The notes under the pieces: model-generated
What the model was told of the DNA's origin: nothing
The model's database searches: none
Seen by the model: only the letters and a program-made list of their open reading frames with translations
Position numbers and translations under genes: made by a program
Assembly (NCBI GenBank): GCA_051294375.1
Contig: CM119270.1
Coordinates: forward strand, 3,607,957 to 3,671,956
DNA from: Paraspadella gotoi
Taxonomy: Eukaryota > Chaetognatha
Direction of reading: 5' to 3'
DNA: 64,000 bases
Shown: positions 44,886 to 58,593 of the stretch, piece by piece
Position numbering within the stretch: position 1 is the stretch's first letter
Layout: each line of letters starts with the position of its first letter

Positions 44886-47800
44886 ATCCATGACAATTGA
44901 ATGATTATTATAAATTGGTGAGTCTGTTAAATGTTTGTAGCCGAAAATCCGTCCCTGTTAAATAAATGTGGTTGAGGTTGGTTATACTTAGGTTAATATT
45001 TCGCGATGCATTACTCCTGAAAAAGTAAGTTTGGCTTTTGCCCTATTGTTTTTGTCTCCTATGAAGCCAGCTTCGCCGCCATTTGCCCCTTTGATGAATG
45101 AATATTTTTTTCACAAACTTTTAAATCTTTCTTCTTCCAGTTATCCGTATTTAGTAGAGAATCCTTTCTGAATCGGTTCATGTTTTATCATGAAGAAGGC
45201 GACATTGTCCTTCATTAAAGGTGAAATGTGATCGAAGAATGAAAGAGTCGAGAGGCGAAATCTCGTGAAGGAGTCGCGATCGGAGTTTTCCTCGAGTCGA
45301 CGGGAACATCGCCGCAACAAACGCATGAAAGATTGTGGGTGGCATGGAGGCTTGCGCGCGCCCTTGACGTTAAGATTTGCGGAAATTGCGGCGCCGAGGA
45401 CCAGCGTCGCGCGAACCGTTGTGCGGCGCGGAAGTAATGCGACGCCGGTTGTATGGGTCGGAACGAGTGATGCTCCCCGCGTCTCCTCCTGCAGCGATCG
45501 CCCGCGCTGACGGCCGCCATTTCGATTAGATTTGAAGGATCTCGGTTCAAAAGAGCGGTTGCTGCTGCGATGCGCCACGGGCCTTGGCAACGCCGGGGTG
45601 GGCGACGGCGGACGGAGTGGCGAAGCTAACCTAGCTTTTTCGGCACGGGACATAAGGATGCTAGATCGAAGTCCCAACAACGGCACAAGGTTCGAGAGGG
45701 CGTTGTTGAGACTCTGCTTTCGCATGATTTGTATTTAAGAAATTTAAACAATAGATTTAGCAGGTATAATTTAAAACAGTTTTTTTATAAATATTGTTTG
45801 AAGAGAATTAGGGTGCAGTTATTAAATGGAGATGCTACGTAGGTTGATTAATTTAATTTAATTTTGTAGCTGACTTTATTTAGTTATTTCTAGAATTTCG
45901 ATAAACTAATGGGAAATAGAACACGTTCTGTTTTGTGATGCGAAAGCGTTAAATGAAAAGCGAGCGAGTCTTTCGTCGCATTGCGCCTCCTCTTTTCCTC
46001 TCCTCACTCTTACCCGATTGGCTTCTCGAGTTTTCCCCTAGACCAATGATGGCAGTTACCTTACTTTGAGACGACTTACGATCGCTCTCTCTCTCCTGCT
46101 TCCTTTCTCTCTTTCTCCGTTCCGGTCAATCCAGCGCGGTCACTTGCCCTCAGCTTTGGCAATGACGCTTAGACTGACCTTACAAATCAATAGGTCCGAG
46201 GGAGACTGATAAGCATTTTGGTGACCCTCGCGTCCGGTCACGTTTTCCCTGGTCATATAGTTGACCTTTTTCGGACCAGCCTTTCACCGTCATTGTCCGC
46301 TTTTTTTTTACACGAAAACCTCGTCTTTTGTTATTCGATCATAATCGTTTCTCTCGGAAAAGGTTGGTGCCGAATGGAACCGGTAGTTTTTTTACGGACA
46401 TTGATTTCGCCCATTTATTTATTCTGTTCAATAATAAATTTATGCACGATTTATCAAGATTTATTCGACATTTACGGTCATTTGAGAAGATTTAGAAAAA
46501 CCTGCTCCATGTAAAGCCTAGTTCAATCTACAGCCGACAATCGAACGCGCGACGCTCGAGGCCTAGAAAATAATAGACATTTTTCTAGCAAGAGTAAAAT
46601 CACGTTACCCAGTCACGCGGAATCCCCGTTCAAAATGTTATAATAATTTAATAATTGAATATTTAATTTCTATTGTTTGTACCAATTTTCCCATATATTT
46701 TTTTTGGCTCGTTTTGCGACTAATACTTGAAAGATTTTCCTCTCAAAATTAAATAAGAATAATTTATCTTTTATGAATCAATTTTATTTTGGACTTTTCA
46801 CTTTTATTTCTACGTGCACGACATGACGTAAAACATGAACGTGACATGACTAAATGACATGACTACAATAATTTCTTAGACCGTCTAGTGTCTAAATGTG
46901 TATCTATGACCCGCAATGCATAAGGAATTCTGCGTCTTTTATTCTTATAGTTTTTAGGATTTCCTGAAGGCGGACGCGAGCAGTCACTTAAATTTTGAGA
47001 TTTTTCCTTCTTAAGCGAGTTATGAGCATTTACATAAGTCCGGACAGACGCGACGGAAAAGACATACCGACAGGGCACCGACACGACGGAAGAACATACC
47101 GACCGACCGTACAAGACGAAGTTGAATGACGGGAGGTGCAACTCCTCAAAGGTTGAGGTGGGGAGCTTTAAAAAGGTGGGTTAGGAAAAGGGAGGGTGGA
47201 AAATGGAGTCGGAAAAGGGAAGGGTGGAAAATGGGAGAGTGAAAAATAGGGTTGATGGAAAAGGGACAGTGGAAAATAGGGTGTGGAAAGGGATAGTGGA
47301 AATATGTAAAAGTTGGCTGTGGGGTATAACAAAAGTGTGGAAAAGGTGGTGTGGAAAATTGGGTTGTGGGGTAATTCAGTGTGGGCGTGTGGAAATGGGG
47401 AGTCTTGGGTGTTGGAAAATCAGGTAGGGGGTGTGGAAAAACCAGGACACAAAAGATGTGCGCGCCCGAAAAAGTAGGCGTGGCCGAAGGGAGGAAAGGA
47501 AAATCTCGGCGAGGAATTATACGAGGCGGAAGGATGGCGCTCATATAGAGTAGCGGAGGCTCTAGAAAGGAGCTTTACTGGCAAAATTTGCTCCCTGGGA
47601 CAACAAGAATATAGGAGGGCGAATTATGAGGAATATAAAGTCAGGTCGGAAACTGAGGAAAAGGGGGCGTGGCTCACAGCGTTGGACCCTGGGAAGAAAT
47701 GGCGAGGAATTTGAAGACGAAAAAAAAAGTACAACCGAGAGTAAAATAATTGAATTGGATCACGCAGGGATTCGTAATGATAAATAAATGACATTTGGCA

Positions 47801-48219
47801 TGTTTTTGAGAATGTGATTTAATTATTGGTGTTATATATTATTATCAATTTTAATGATATTTACTATAGATGAACGAATGAAGTTATAAACGTATTTTCA
47901 TTTGTCCAATCCAGAGGGGGGAAAAACTTTTTTTCATCTTTCTTAAATATGATCTATATAAAGATTAAATGACTAAATCAATAATAATAAATAAAATAAT
48001 AAAATATTATTTTAAGTTTTATTTTTAAGAAAAAGGTTTTTAAAAAAAACTTTGACGCCAAAGAGGAACGATTATGCGGACGGAAAATAACGTGGCGGGG
48101 ATTATATAGCCGGGGATTAAAAATGGGATTTGGATAAAGGGGACTGGGAGGGGTAAGGAAGAGAGAGGGGTTTAGGTATAACCTACACGGGAGAGGGAGA
48201 GAGAGAGAGAGAGAGGAGA

Positions 48220-48268
<49 letters not shown>

Positions 48269-49030
48269 CACCAGTGACTTTCGGTGCCAAGAGACGCAAT
48301 ACATATGCAAAGAACTCGACTCAGTGTCGGCGAGAGGCGAAAAAAAAAAGTCCGAAGGTTGAATTCTGACGGCGGGAATTTATAAAAAGAAAAAAAGAAA
48401 AGAAGTTGAACAATTGGACCCAGACCTTTAGCGGTATGTGGGCGGGTGGAAAATGGGGAGATTGAGGTTGGTTCGGGTGGTTTGGAGTAAGGTGGTATCG
48501 TGGGGTTAAGTGGGGCGGGTGGTTTCGGAGAAAGAGCGTGTCGGAAACATTATGCGACCCGTACTCGTGGGTGGAACCAGGTTGACCGTGTCGTGGAATC
48601 GCCATTGACATGCCAATCGATCCGACTATATGCAACATAATTTTGTATTGGTGGGCGCTCGTCGGACTTGTTTAAAAACCGAGTCGTTTTGTTGCAATAC
48701 GCCCCGCATTGCAATTGGCGTTGGTTACTTGCCCGTTTTGCTTGCCATTTTCTTTGGTGCACAAACGGTACCGCCCCGTCGTAAAATACTCAAACGATGC
48801 GTTCGCCGTTCGGTCCGTCGGTCCGTCGGTCGTCGTCCGTCCGGTCCGTCGGTCCGTCGTTCGTCGGTCGTCGGAAAATCTCGTCGTCGGTCTCGGTCGT
48901 TCGGTTGTCGTTAAAATAAATTCGCTCGTAAAATCGAATGCAATTCTTCAAAAGCTTTTTTTTTTTCTTGTCGTTTCATTTATCCTCTCTCTGCTCTCTC
49001 TCTCCTTCGATTCTCTCTCTCCTCTCTCTG

Positions 49031-49075
<45 letters not shown>

Positions 49076-50827
49076 ATTGTCTCGTCTCATTCTAATGTTC
49101 GCCATTAGCAGAATCGGCAGCAAAGATCTTTTCCACCTCTCCTCCCATTTTAATCTCAGCAACATAAAATTCTTTATCCAAAATATATTTTTTTTTTTTC
49201 ACATTATTGTTGAGTTATTCTTTTTTATGAAATTTGTACATTTATTCATAAATGTCCTATTGAACTCCCGCCTCTGAGAAATACTAAACGTATTGTCCTG
49301 CGTCTATTTTGTCAACCTACTTTTTCTCCAACTGCTTAAATCTTAAATGCTCATATGCTGCTTTATGCTCGAATACTCATATGCTCTTCATCTCCCATCT
49401 CCCCATCTTAAACAATCCTCTTCCACAGTTCCGCTCATATCACAAATTCCTTTTCAACTGGCTCCTCGTCTCTCTCTCTCTCTCTCTCTCTATCCTCTTC
49501 TCTCTTGCTCCCCAGGTATGCCAGCTCTCTCGCTCATCGCGGCTCCTCTCGTCTTCTCTCTCGTCCTCTCCTGTCCAACCTCGTTCTCTCTCTCTCCCTC
49601 TCCTCGTCCGTCCGCCTCGTCTCTCGTCTCTCCTCTCCTTTCTCTCCTCTCTCCTCACGCCCCGTCCGCCCTATCATCTCTCCTTCCCCGTTCCATCTCG
49701 GTTCAAGCAAACAAGAACGAGCCTCCCGTTTCGGCATCAAACTTCAAAAGATGTAAATTTTTTTTCCAGCGAAAAGTGAAAAAATTCAGAATACAGCCTT
49801 TGTAGCTCGTGATTATATTCCCTGGTCGGACTACTGGGTAAATCAACTATCACTCGCCCATGATCTTACTAATGCTTTCAACAACCACTCAATTATTTAC
49901 TTATTTCAATTGAGCGCAAACACACGCACCCCCAATTTAGGTACATAAATCTGAACTTTAGTGGTACTCTTTTCCCCCTCGCAGCCAACAGATTCTCGTG
50001 TTTATCTCCTAAGAGCAAACGACGTCACCGAGATTCAAGAAACCTTAAGTTTGCCAATAAGTTAAGCTGGTTTTTTTCCGAGGCGTGGGCGAGCGCAGTT
50101 TTCTTTGAAAAAGCTCATCCGCCTATGATATTGTATTCTTATAATGGCCATATATGGAGGTTTAAAAAAAAAAACATATTATTCGCTGGCGGATTTCTAC
50201 GTGTTAAGTTAACCTTCGTATTAACAAATAGTTCTCTGTTTAATTGATACATTGCAACAGGAATAAAACTTTGCATTAGCAAAAGGTCTTGCAGTTGATC
50301 AGAGTACTTTGAAGCAGCCTTTGCCGGCGCTAACTACAAGTCTTTTCAAAGGCTTTCAACAAAGCGAGAAGCGAGTCTCCCCAAATTAGTCCTTCGCAGC
50401 GGGCGGGACTCTCAAAAGCGATTCTGCATCGATCTCTATTCCTGCGCCGTATGATGGAAGATAAACTGGCAGTGAAAACGTTCGTACGACGTGCAGAAAT
50501 TTGCATGAGACTTTACGAGTCTTGGAAAAGATGAGAGAGAGAAGAGGAAGCGAGAGAGGTAGAGAGAGAGAGAGAGATCGGGATCGAGTGAAAAATGGCC
50601 TTGGCGCCCAAACGCCGCTTCTCTCTCTAAGGTTTTTTTTTTCCCCGCGCCCGACTTCCGAGGGAAGATGGGGCGAAACGACGACGACCGACGACGAATA
50701 AGACGACGATGATAATGGCTCGATAAACGACTGACGACTATCGCCTTGATGAAGACAAAGAAAGAGAGGTCGACTCTTAAAATAAACGCAATAGACAGGA
50801 GAGCGTTCGCACATCACCAATAATGAT
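44886..50827. repeat. Large duplicated unit, copy C
   Basis: Aligns with A from its beginning (30690) and with B to 40440, and is interrupted by the 25-N gap at 50828-50852. It is the noisiest copy. One-base insertions and deletions occur every 10-30 bp in many stretches, including inside otherwise conserved words. It continues as the left arm of the first palindrome. Confidence 0.85.
45011..45725 (-). pseudogene. Frameshifted full-length copy of the 227-aa ORF
   Basis: Spans the whole ORF of unit A; the start codon complement is at 45723-45725 and the stop region near 45011. Conserved blocks such as FEPRSF and DNVAFFMI can still be read, but in shifting frames. The indel spectrum matches the rest of unit C, so sequencing error is as likely as true pseudogenisation. 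Confidence 0.6.
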
Positions 50828-51647
50828 NNNNNNNNNNNNNNNNNNNNNNNNNACAACAACAACAACAACGACGAAAATAACGACGACGACGTCGATAAAG
50901 TGAACGATAACGAGGTGGATGGCCTTAAACTTCGGACGCCTTGAGAGAGAGTGGGAAAGGGTGAGGGAGAGAGAGAGAGGGAGAGGGAGAGGAAGAGAGA
51001 GACAGAAAGAAAGAAAAAAACAGAAAGAATAAGAAAGAAAGAAAGAGGAAAGAAAGAAGAGAATGAAAGAAAGGAAAAGAAAGAAAGAAAGAAAGAAAGA
51101 AGAAAAAAAAATATAGAAAGAAGCGAGGAGTGAGAGAGAGTGTCAGTGAGAGAGAGCAGAGCGGAGAGAGAGAGAGAGGCGGAATTATTCGTCCCACCAA
51201 GTGACAGCGAAAGGTGAGGAAGGAAGGGGCGAGACCTGCGGAGGGCGTCAGAGGATGTGACGGCGGGCTCAGCAGAGCGGCAAGGGAGCCGCTTTGGATC
51301 AGGGTAAGGCGGCAAGAAAGGGAAAGGTCAGAATGCGGCGCCGAAACACAAAACATACCGAAAAAGAAAAAGCAGAGAGAGAGAGAGAGAGATAGAGAGA
51401 TGAGAGAAGAGAGAGAGAGAGAGAGAGAGTAGAGAGAGAGAGAGAGAACGANNNNNNNNNNNNNNNNNNNNNNNNNNNNNNNNNNNNNNNNNNNNNNNNN
51501 NNNNNNNNNNNNNNNNNNNNNNNNNNNNNNNNNNNNNNNNNNNNNNNNNNNNNNNNNNNNNNNNNNNNNNNNNNNNNNNNNNNNNNNNNNNNNNNNNNNN
51601 NNNNNNNNNNNNNNNNNNNNNNNNNNNNNNNNNNNNNNNNNNNNNNN

Positions 51648-51680
<33 letters not shown>

Positions 51681-53957
51681 AACTTGACTGCGCAGAGAAT
51701 TTGACGTCGGCGCATGAATGGACGGATGGATGAAAGGACAGATGGACGGACGGATGGAAACAAGGACAGATGGATGGATGGATGGATGGATGGNNNNNNN
51801 NNNNNNNNNNNNNNNNNNGGTTCCCATCCGTCCGTTTCCATGGCCTGTCACTTTCATGCGCATTAACCGTGCCATGTGTCAGTGCTGTTCTTCCACTCCA
51901 TGGCATGGCCATTCATCTCTGGCCGCTTCCATCCATTCCATCAACCATAACATCCTATCCTGTCCGTTGTTTCGCATCCGGTTCCATGCCGTCCAATTGC
52001 TGTCCCATTTTGCATCCAATACCGTCCATTCATGTTGGAGCGGCCGTACGATCCAAATTCTCAGCCTTGCGGGCAGATCAAGTTTAGATCATCTCTCTCA
52101 TTCGTCGTCCATCGCTACTCTTCGTCTCTCTCATTCTCTGTCTACTCATTTCTCTGCTCTCTCGTCATCGTCTCTAGTCCTATCTCTTCTCTCTTCAGTC
52201 GCTCGCGATGCAATGTCCGTCTACCTCTCCTCTAGGTCCTTGGCAGTTTTCTCTTTTCAGTCTCTCTCTCTCCTCTCTCTCTCTCCTCGATCTCCCTTCT
52301 CTCTAGCTGTCTCCCCTGTCTCTCTCTTCAGGTGCTCTCTCTCTCCTCTTGCTTTTTTTCTGTATTTTCTCTTTGTTCGCCGGCATCTGACTCTTCTCCC
52401 TTCGTTGCGCCGGCCTTACTGATCAAAGCGGCGCTGCCGCTCTTTCTGAGCCTCTGCTCATCCGCCCTTACTGCGCCGCTTCCTTGCTTCACCTTTCCTT
52501 TCACTTTGGCGGAATAATTCCGCTCTCCGTTCTCTCTACTCATCTCTCTTCTCTTTCATCTCTCTCTCTCCTCTCATCAACATCCATGCTACTTCTCATA
52601 CATCATGCTCTACTTCTCTCACTGCTCGATACTATAATATATTTATAATTATTTCTTTCTTTCATTGTTTCTTTGTCATTCTTTCTTGCGTCTTATTCTT
52701 TATCTATTGTCTTTCATTATGCTTCTCTTTGCTGTTCTGCTTCCTTTTCTTCTCTTTGCTTTCCTTTTTTATCTTTCTTTCTTTTCTATCGTGCTTTTAT
52801 TTTTTTCTTATCTTTTTTTTCTTTCTTTCTGTCATCATCATCATTGCCTGCTCCTCTCCTCTCTCTCTGCTCCCTCACCTCTTCCCCACTCTCATCTCAA
52901 GGCGATGCCGAAGTTGTTAAGGCCATCCACCATCGTTAGATCGTTCACATTTATTCGTACAGTCGGTCGTCGTCTATTTTACGTACGATTGTATGTTGTT
53001 TATTGTTGTTGTTATGCTATATATTGGGTGAGGTGGACGCTCGGCTCACTCGTGTGCTATTCGTATTTTATTTTAAGGAGCGAATCGCTGCTTTCTTTCT
53101 CTGTTTGTCTTCATCAAGGCGATAGTCGTTCATCGGTGTATCTGAAACGAAGCCATTAATAATCGTCGTCGTCCGTCTTCGTCGTCGTCCTCGCCCCATC
53201 GTTATCCCTCAGAGAAGTGGGACGGCGGGGAAAAATACCTACGAGAGAGAAGGCGGGCGTTTGGACGGCAGGCGCAATTTTTTCAGCTCGATCCCAGATA
53301 CTCCTCTCTCCTTCTCCGTCTTCTGCCCGTCTCTGCTCTCTCTATCCTCTCATCTTCTCATCTCCATCTCCTCTCATCTCTCCTCATCCTCTCTCGCCTC
53401 TCTCTCCGTCTCTTCTCCCTCTCTCTGCATCATCTCATCTCTTCTTCAGGTGAACAAAGACTGTACAAAGTCTCATTCAAAATTCTTCCTGATGCACGTC
53501 GGTAACCGACGTTTTACTGGCATTCTATCTTCATCAACGGCGCAGGACTATAGACGAAGTCGATGCACGACATACGCTTTTTAGGAGCCTCGCCCGGCTG
53601 CGGAGTATCTCAGAGATTGGGAGACTCGCTTCTCGTGTTGAAGCCTTTGAAAAAGACTTTAGTTAGCGCGGGCATAAGGCTGCTTCAAAGTAACTGGCTG
53701 TATTGACGTGCAAGACCTTTGGCATAATTGCAAAGGTTTTAGAGGTTCCTGTTGCAAATGTCATCAAGTCATGACAGAGTAACTATTTTTTGAATATCGA
53801 CGTTAAACTTAAGACGTAGAAAATCGCCGCAGCGATGATTAAGAATTACATATCATGAGAGGGTTGGCTGTTTTTCGAAGAAAACTGCGCTTCGCGACCA
53901 TCGCCTCGGATAAACACAGCTTGAGTTTGGCAAACTTACGGTTTACTGTAACTTCGG
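50020..53957. repeat. Large palindrome 1
   Basis: The left arm is 50020-51793 and the right arm 51819-53957, with a 25-N gap (51794-51818) near the axis. Landmarks match in reverse complement: ACGACGTCACC (about 50018) with 53935-53957; CTTGGCGCC (about 50600) with 53255-53275; GGCCTTAAACTTCGGACGCC (about 50921) with 52900-52925; GCGGAATTATTC (about 51179) with about 52508; GACTAAACTTGACTGCGC (about 51676) with about 52075. A second gap (51452-51647) lies in the left arm. The arms differ by many small indels. No gene is seen in it. Confidence 0.85.
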
Positions 53958-54165
53958 TGCACAAGGACAGATGAATGGATGGATGGGTGGATGGAAGAAC
54001 AGATGAATGGATGGATGGAAGAACAGATGAATGGACGGATGGATGAAAGGACAGATGAATGGATGGATTGATGGAAGGACAGATGGACGGAAGGATGGAT
54101 TGAAAGACAGAGGGACGGACGGATGGAAACAAGGACAGATGGATGAATAGAAAGACAGAGGGACG
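53958..54165. repeat. GGAT/GGAC minisatellite
   Basis: GATGGATGGAAGAACAGATG-like and ACAGATGGACGGAAGGATGG-like words in tandem. Reverse-complement counterparts lie at 57945-58375, and a short related array lies at 51715-51793. Confidence 0.85.
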
Positions 54166-57100
54166 GATGACGGACTATTTTGAAGCGGGACACGGTGCCG
54201 TCTGCCTCAGCATAAAAGAATAAAAACTTTGTCGCGTAAAGGACAAAGGATGTCTGAGTTGGACAAGAAAGAACAAATTTTAAGCAGGTGAGAAACGCCT
54301 GGTGATTTTGAGTGATAGATGATTTTATATTGCTTGTATCAATTCCATTTTATTCTATTGCGGAGTAAGTGTAATATAGGAGTGGTCCTTCTATGAAAGT
54401 TGCAAAATTACTTGTTTCACTATCTTTATTTTTTTTAGTTTATTTTATTTATTTGTTAAAATATTTTTATACCTGTTGGAAAATCATTAATGAGAAACTC
54501 ATAATATCTACAAGGCCGAAAAAAAAGGGGAATGGATAATTTTTTTGGGGATTAAGGTTATATTGTATCAGTATTTTTACCATAAGGATAAGACTACATA
54601 GTAGAATAGTAGAATATATAATTTAAAAAGTTAATAAAACATTATACTGTACCAGTTAATAAATTAGACTGTGAGAGAGTCACGAATGAAAGGTTACAGG
54701 GTCCTACGAAGTTGTTATCTTGTTACGGGGATGGAGTCCTTGACCTGCCATAGCCTGTCCGAAGTCGGAAAGAAGAAAGTTAGTTTATTGTTTATTGAAT
54801 GTATGTATAATTTTATATTGGTTGTAAGCTGTCCTCAGAGTTTAAATTCGTGACACAACGGAGATTCCTTCGACAACCGGACAACACAAACGTTTTGGTC
54901 TTCTATCAATTGAAAGCTACACTACCGCCCCCGCCACCACCATCACTGCCGCCGCCGCTGCCGCCGCCGCCGCCGCCGACAACGACGACGAGGCTTTACT
55001 AGAATCGCCTGCATTTGGCGCCACGTTTTCGCCTCCTTCTCTTCTTTCTCCTCCTCTTCCTCCCTACGATTCCATTTTTATCCATTCATCTTTCAAAATC
55101 CGAAGCAAAAAAAAAAATTGATGAAAATTGAAGGGAGAGAAAAATCAGTGTTTGAACAAGAAGAAAGGAGTATGGAATTAAACGCGACGAGACGAAAGAG
55201 AGCAGAGAGACGAGAGAGAGAGAGAGAGAGACGATAGAGAGAGAGAGAGAGAGAGAGGAGAAGAGTGAGGAGAGAGAAGAGAGAAGAAAGAGAAGGAGAC
55301 AAGGAGAAAAGCATGAGAAAAAAAGAGGAAAGAATGATTTTGGAACGAGAGGGGGGAGAGAGAGAAAGAGAGAGAGAAGAGAGAGATGAGATGAGAGAGA
55401 TGCAGAGAGAGAGGGAGAGAGATGAGAGAGAGGGAGAGGAGGGAGAGAGGAGGGAAAAAGAGAGAGAGAGAGAAAGAAAGAGAGAGAAAGAAGAGAGAGA
55501 GAAGGGAACCAGAAGAGAAAGAAAAAAGGAGAAAAAGTAAGGATAGGCGAGAATTAATCAAGTAAACACGAACGTTGACAAATAGTTTGTCAACTTCCCT
55601 CATTTGTGAAAATTTCGTTGGCACAGATAAACATCTTGATAGCATTGCCATCTTTTCGAAAAACTAACTTAATAATTAAACATTATATTTCATAGGTTAT
55701 TTGACGAAATTGTGTGTTAAAATTTTCTAACAAATTCCAAGTGTTTGATTTGGGAAGGACGTGAAAGTCTCGAAAACTTAGGAATGAAATTAAAATGAAA
55801 GAGGAAGAAAGAGGGGAAGACAATAGAAAAAGAGAGAGAGAGAGAGAGAGAGANNNNNNNNNNNNNNNNNNNNNNNNNTAACCCACCTTCAAACCACCCA
55901 CTCACCCATAACCACCGCACCACGACCCACCTTGCGGTCAACGTTCCTGCACTCGCGCGAGACCCGAGAAACGAAGGAAGAATTTAAGAGAAGCGACGCA
56001 GTCCCGAGAACATTCCTCCACATCTCTCTCTCTCTCATTCTCCTCTCTCCTCTCTCTCTCTCTCTCATCATCTCTCTCTGCTCTCATCTCTCATCTCTCT
56101 ACTCTCTCTCTCTCTCTTTTTCTATTGTCTTCCCACTCTTTCTTCCTGCTTCATTTAATTTCATTCCTAAGTTTTTCGAGACTTCACGGTCCATTACCCA
56201 AATCAAACACTTGAATTTGTTAGAAAATTTTAACAGCACAATTTCGTCAAATAACCTATGAAATAATAAGTTTTAATTATTAAGTTTAGTTTTTCGAAAA
56301 GATGGCAATGCTATCAAGATGTTTATCTTGTGGCAACGAAATTTTCAGCAAATGAAGGGGAAGTTGACAAAACTATTTGTCAACGTTCGTGTTTACTTGA
56401 TTAATTCTCCGCCTATCCTTACTTTTCTATCAGCTTTTTTCTTTTCTCTTCTGGTTCCCTTCTCTCTCTCTTCTTTCTCTCTCCTATCTTTCTACTCTCT
56501 CTCTCCTCATCTCTCTCTTTTTCCCTCCTCTCTCCCTCCTCTCCCTCTCTCTCATCTCTCTCCCTCTCTCTCTGCATCTCTCTCATCTCATCTCTCTCTT
56601 CTCTCTCTCTTTCTCTCTCTCCCCCCTCTCGTTCCAAAATCATTCTTTCCTCTTTTTTTCTCATGCTTTTCTCCTTGTCTCCTTCTCTTTCTTCTCTCTT
56701 CTCTCTCCTCACTCTTCTCCTCTCTCTCTCTCTCTCTCTCTATCGTCTCTCTCTCTCTCTCTCTCGTCTCTCTGCTCTCTTTCGTCTCGTCGCGTTTAAT
56801 TCCATACTCCTTTCTCCATGTTCAAACATAAGCTGAGTTTTTTCTCTCAGCCTTCAAATTTTTTTCATCAATTTTTTTTTTGCTTACGGGATTTGAAAGA
56901 TTGTGAAATGGATAAAAATGGAATTCGTGAGGGAGAAAGAGAGGGGAAGGAGAAGAGAAGAGAAGGAAGGGTCGAAAACGTGGACCTGCCAAATTGCAAG
57001 AGCGATTCTAGTAAAAAGTCGTCGTCGTTGTCAGGCGGGCGGCCGGCCGGGACGGCGGCAGGCGGCGGCGGCAGTGATGATGGTGGCAGGGGGCGGTAGT

Positions 57101-58420
57101 TGTAAGCTTTTCAATTGATAGAAAGACCAAAAACGTTTGTGTTGTCGCGGTTAGTCGAAGGAATCTACCGTTGTGTCACGAATTTAAACTCTGAGGAAAC
57201 AGCTTACAACCAAATATAAAATTATACATAGCATTACAATTAAACAATAATTAACTTTCGTTCTCAGACTTCGGAGCAGGCTATGGCAAGGTCAAGGACT
57301 CCATTCCCCGTAACAAGAAAGATAACAACATTCGTAGGACAGACCTGTAACCTTTCATTCGTTTGAACTCTCTCACAGTCTAATTTAATTTAACTGGTAC
57401 AGTATAATGTTTTAGTAACTTTTTTAAAATTATATATTCTAACTATTCTACTATGTAGTCTTATCCATTATGGTAAAAAAATACTGATACAATATAAACC
57501 GTTAGAAAATGAAATTCCCCAAAAAAAAATTATCCATTCCCTTTTTTTTTTTTTCGGCCTTGTAAGAGTATTATGAGGTTTCTCATTAATGATTTTCCAC
57601 AGGTTATAAATATTTTAAATGCAAATAAATAATAAACTAAAAAAAAAATAAAAAAGATAGTGAAAAACAAGTAATTTTGGCAAACTTTATAGAAGGACGG
57701 CACTACACTATATTACACTTACATCCGCAATAGAATAGAAATGGAATTGATACAAGCAATATAAAATATCTATTCTATCACTGCAAATCACCAGGCGTTT
57801 CTTCATCACCTGCTTAAAATTGTTTCTTTTTTTCTTGTATCCAACTCGAGACATCCTTTGTCCTTTTTACGCGACAGAAAGTTTTATTCTTTTGATGCGA
57901 GGCAGACCGGATCTAGGCACCGTGTCCCGCTTCCCAAAATAGTGTCCGTCATCCGTCCCTCTGTTTTCTAATTCACCAATCTGTGCGCTTGTTTCCATCC
58001 GTCGTCCACTATTGTGTCTTTCCAATCCATCCTTCCAGTCATCTGTCGCTTCCATAAATCCACATACCATAATACATCTGTCCCTTTCATCCATCCGTCC
58101 ATTCATACTGTTCTTCCGATCCATTCCATTCATGCTGTCTTCCATCCAACCCATCATCCCATTCATCTGTCTTGTTTCCATCGCGTACCGTCCATTCTGT
58201 ACCTTTTCAAATCCATCCGCTCCATTCATCTGATTCTTTAACCATTCCATCCACCATTCATCACTGGCTTCCCATCCATGCCATCATCCATACCATCTGT
58301 ACTTAGTTTGCCATCCGTTTACCGTTCCATGCTGTGTCCCTTTCATATCTGCCATACCGTCCATTCATGCGCACGACGTCAAATCTCTGCGCAAGTCAAG
58401 TTTAGTCATCTCTCTCTCTA
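54166..58420. repeat. Large palindrome 2
   Basis: The left arm runs to 55853 and the right arm from about 56100 to 58420, with a 25-N gap (55854-55878) and a 220-bp spacer between them. Matching landmarks in reverse complement: GAAACGCCTGGTGATTT (about 54291) with about 57785; the CGCCGCCGC-rich stretch (about 54925-54980) with about 57040-57095; GTTGACAAATAGTTTGTCAAC (about 55573) with about 56365; GACAATAGAAAAAGAG (about 55819) with about 56117. The right arm ends with the same CAAATCTCTGCGCAAGTCAAG junction seen in palindrome 1. No gene is seen. Confidence 0.85.
57945..58375. repeat. CCATCC/CATTCATC minisatellite, right arm
   Basis: The reverse complement of the GGAT array, more degenerate, with CCATTCATCTGT and TTTCCATCCGT words. 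Short Ile/His/Ser frames across it are artefacts. Confidence 0.75.
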
Positions 58421-58593
58421 TTCTCAGTCACATATCTCCTCTCTTCTCTCTCAGTTCTCTCATCATCTCTCGATCCCTCCTCTCTCGTCTCTCTTCTCTC
58501 GAGTGATAATGGGATGAATGATCCTTTAGGATACAGAGAGATAGATAAAGAGACAGATATATGGACTCGATAACAATTAAAAATATTTTTATT

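Noticed and set aside
50386-51315. 309-codon minus-strand frame
   Set aside because: Mostly CT-tract translation crossing a gap and one arm of a foldback that is likely an assembly artefact.
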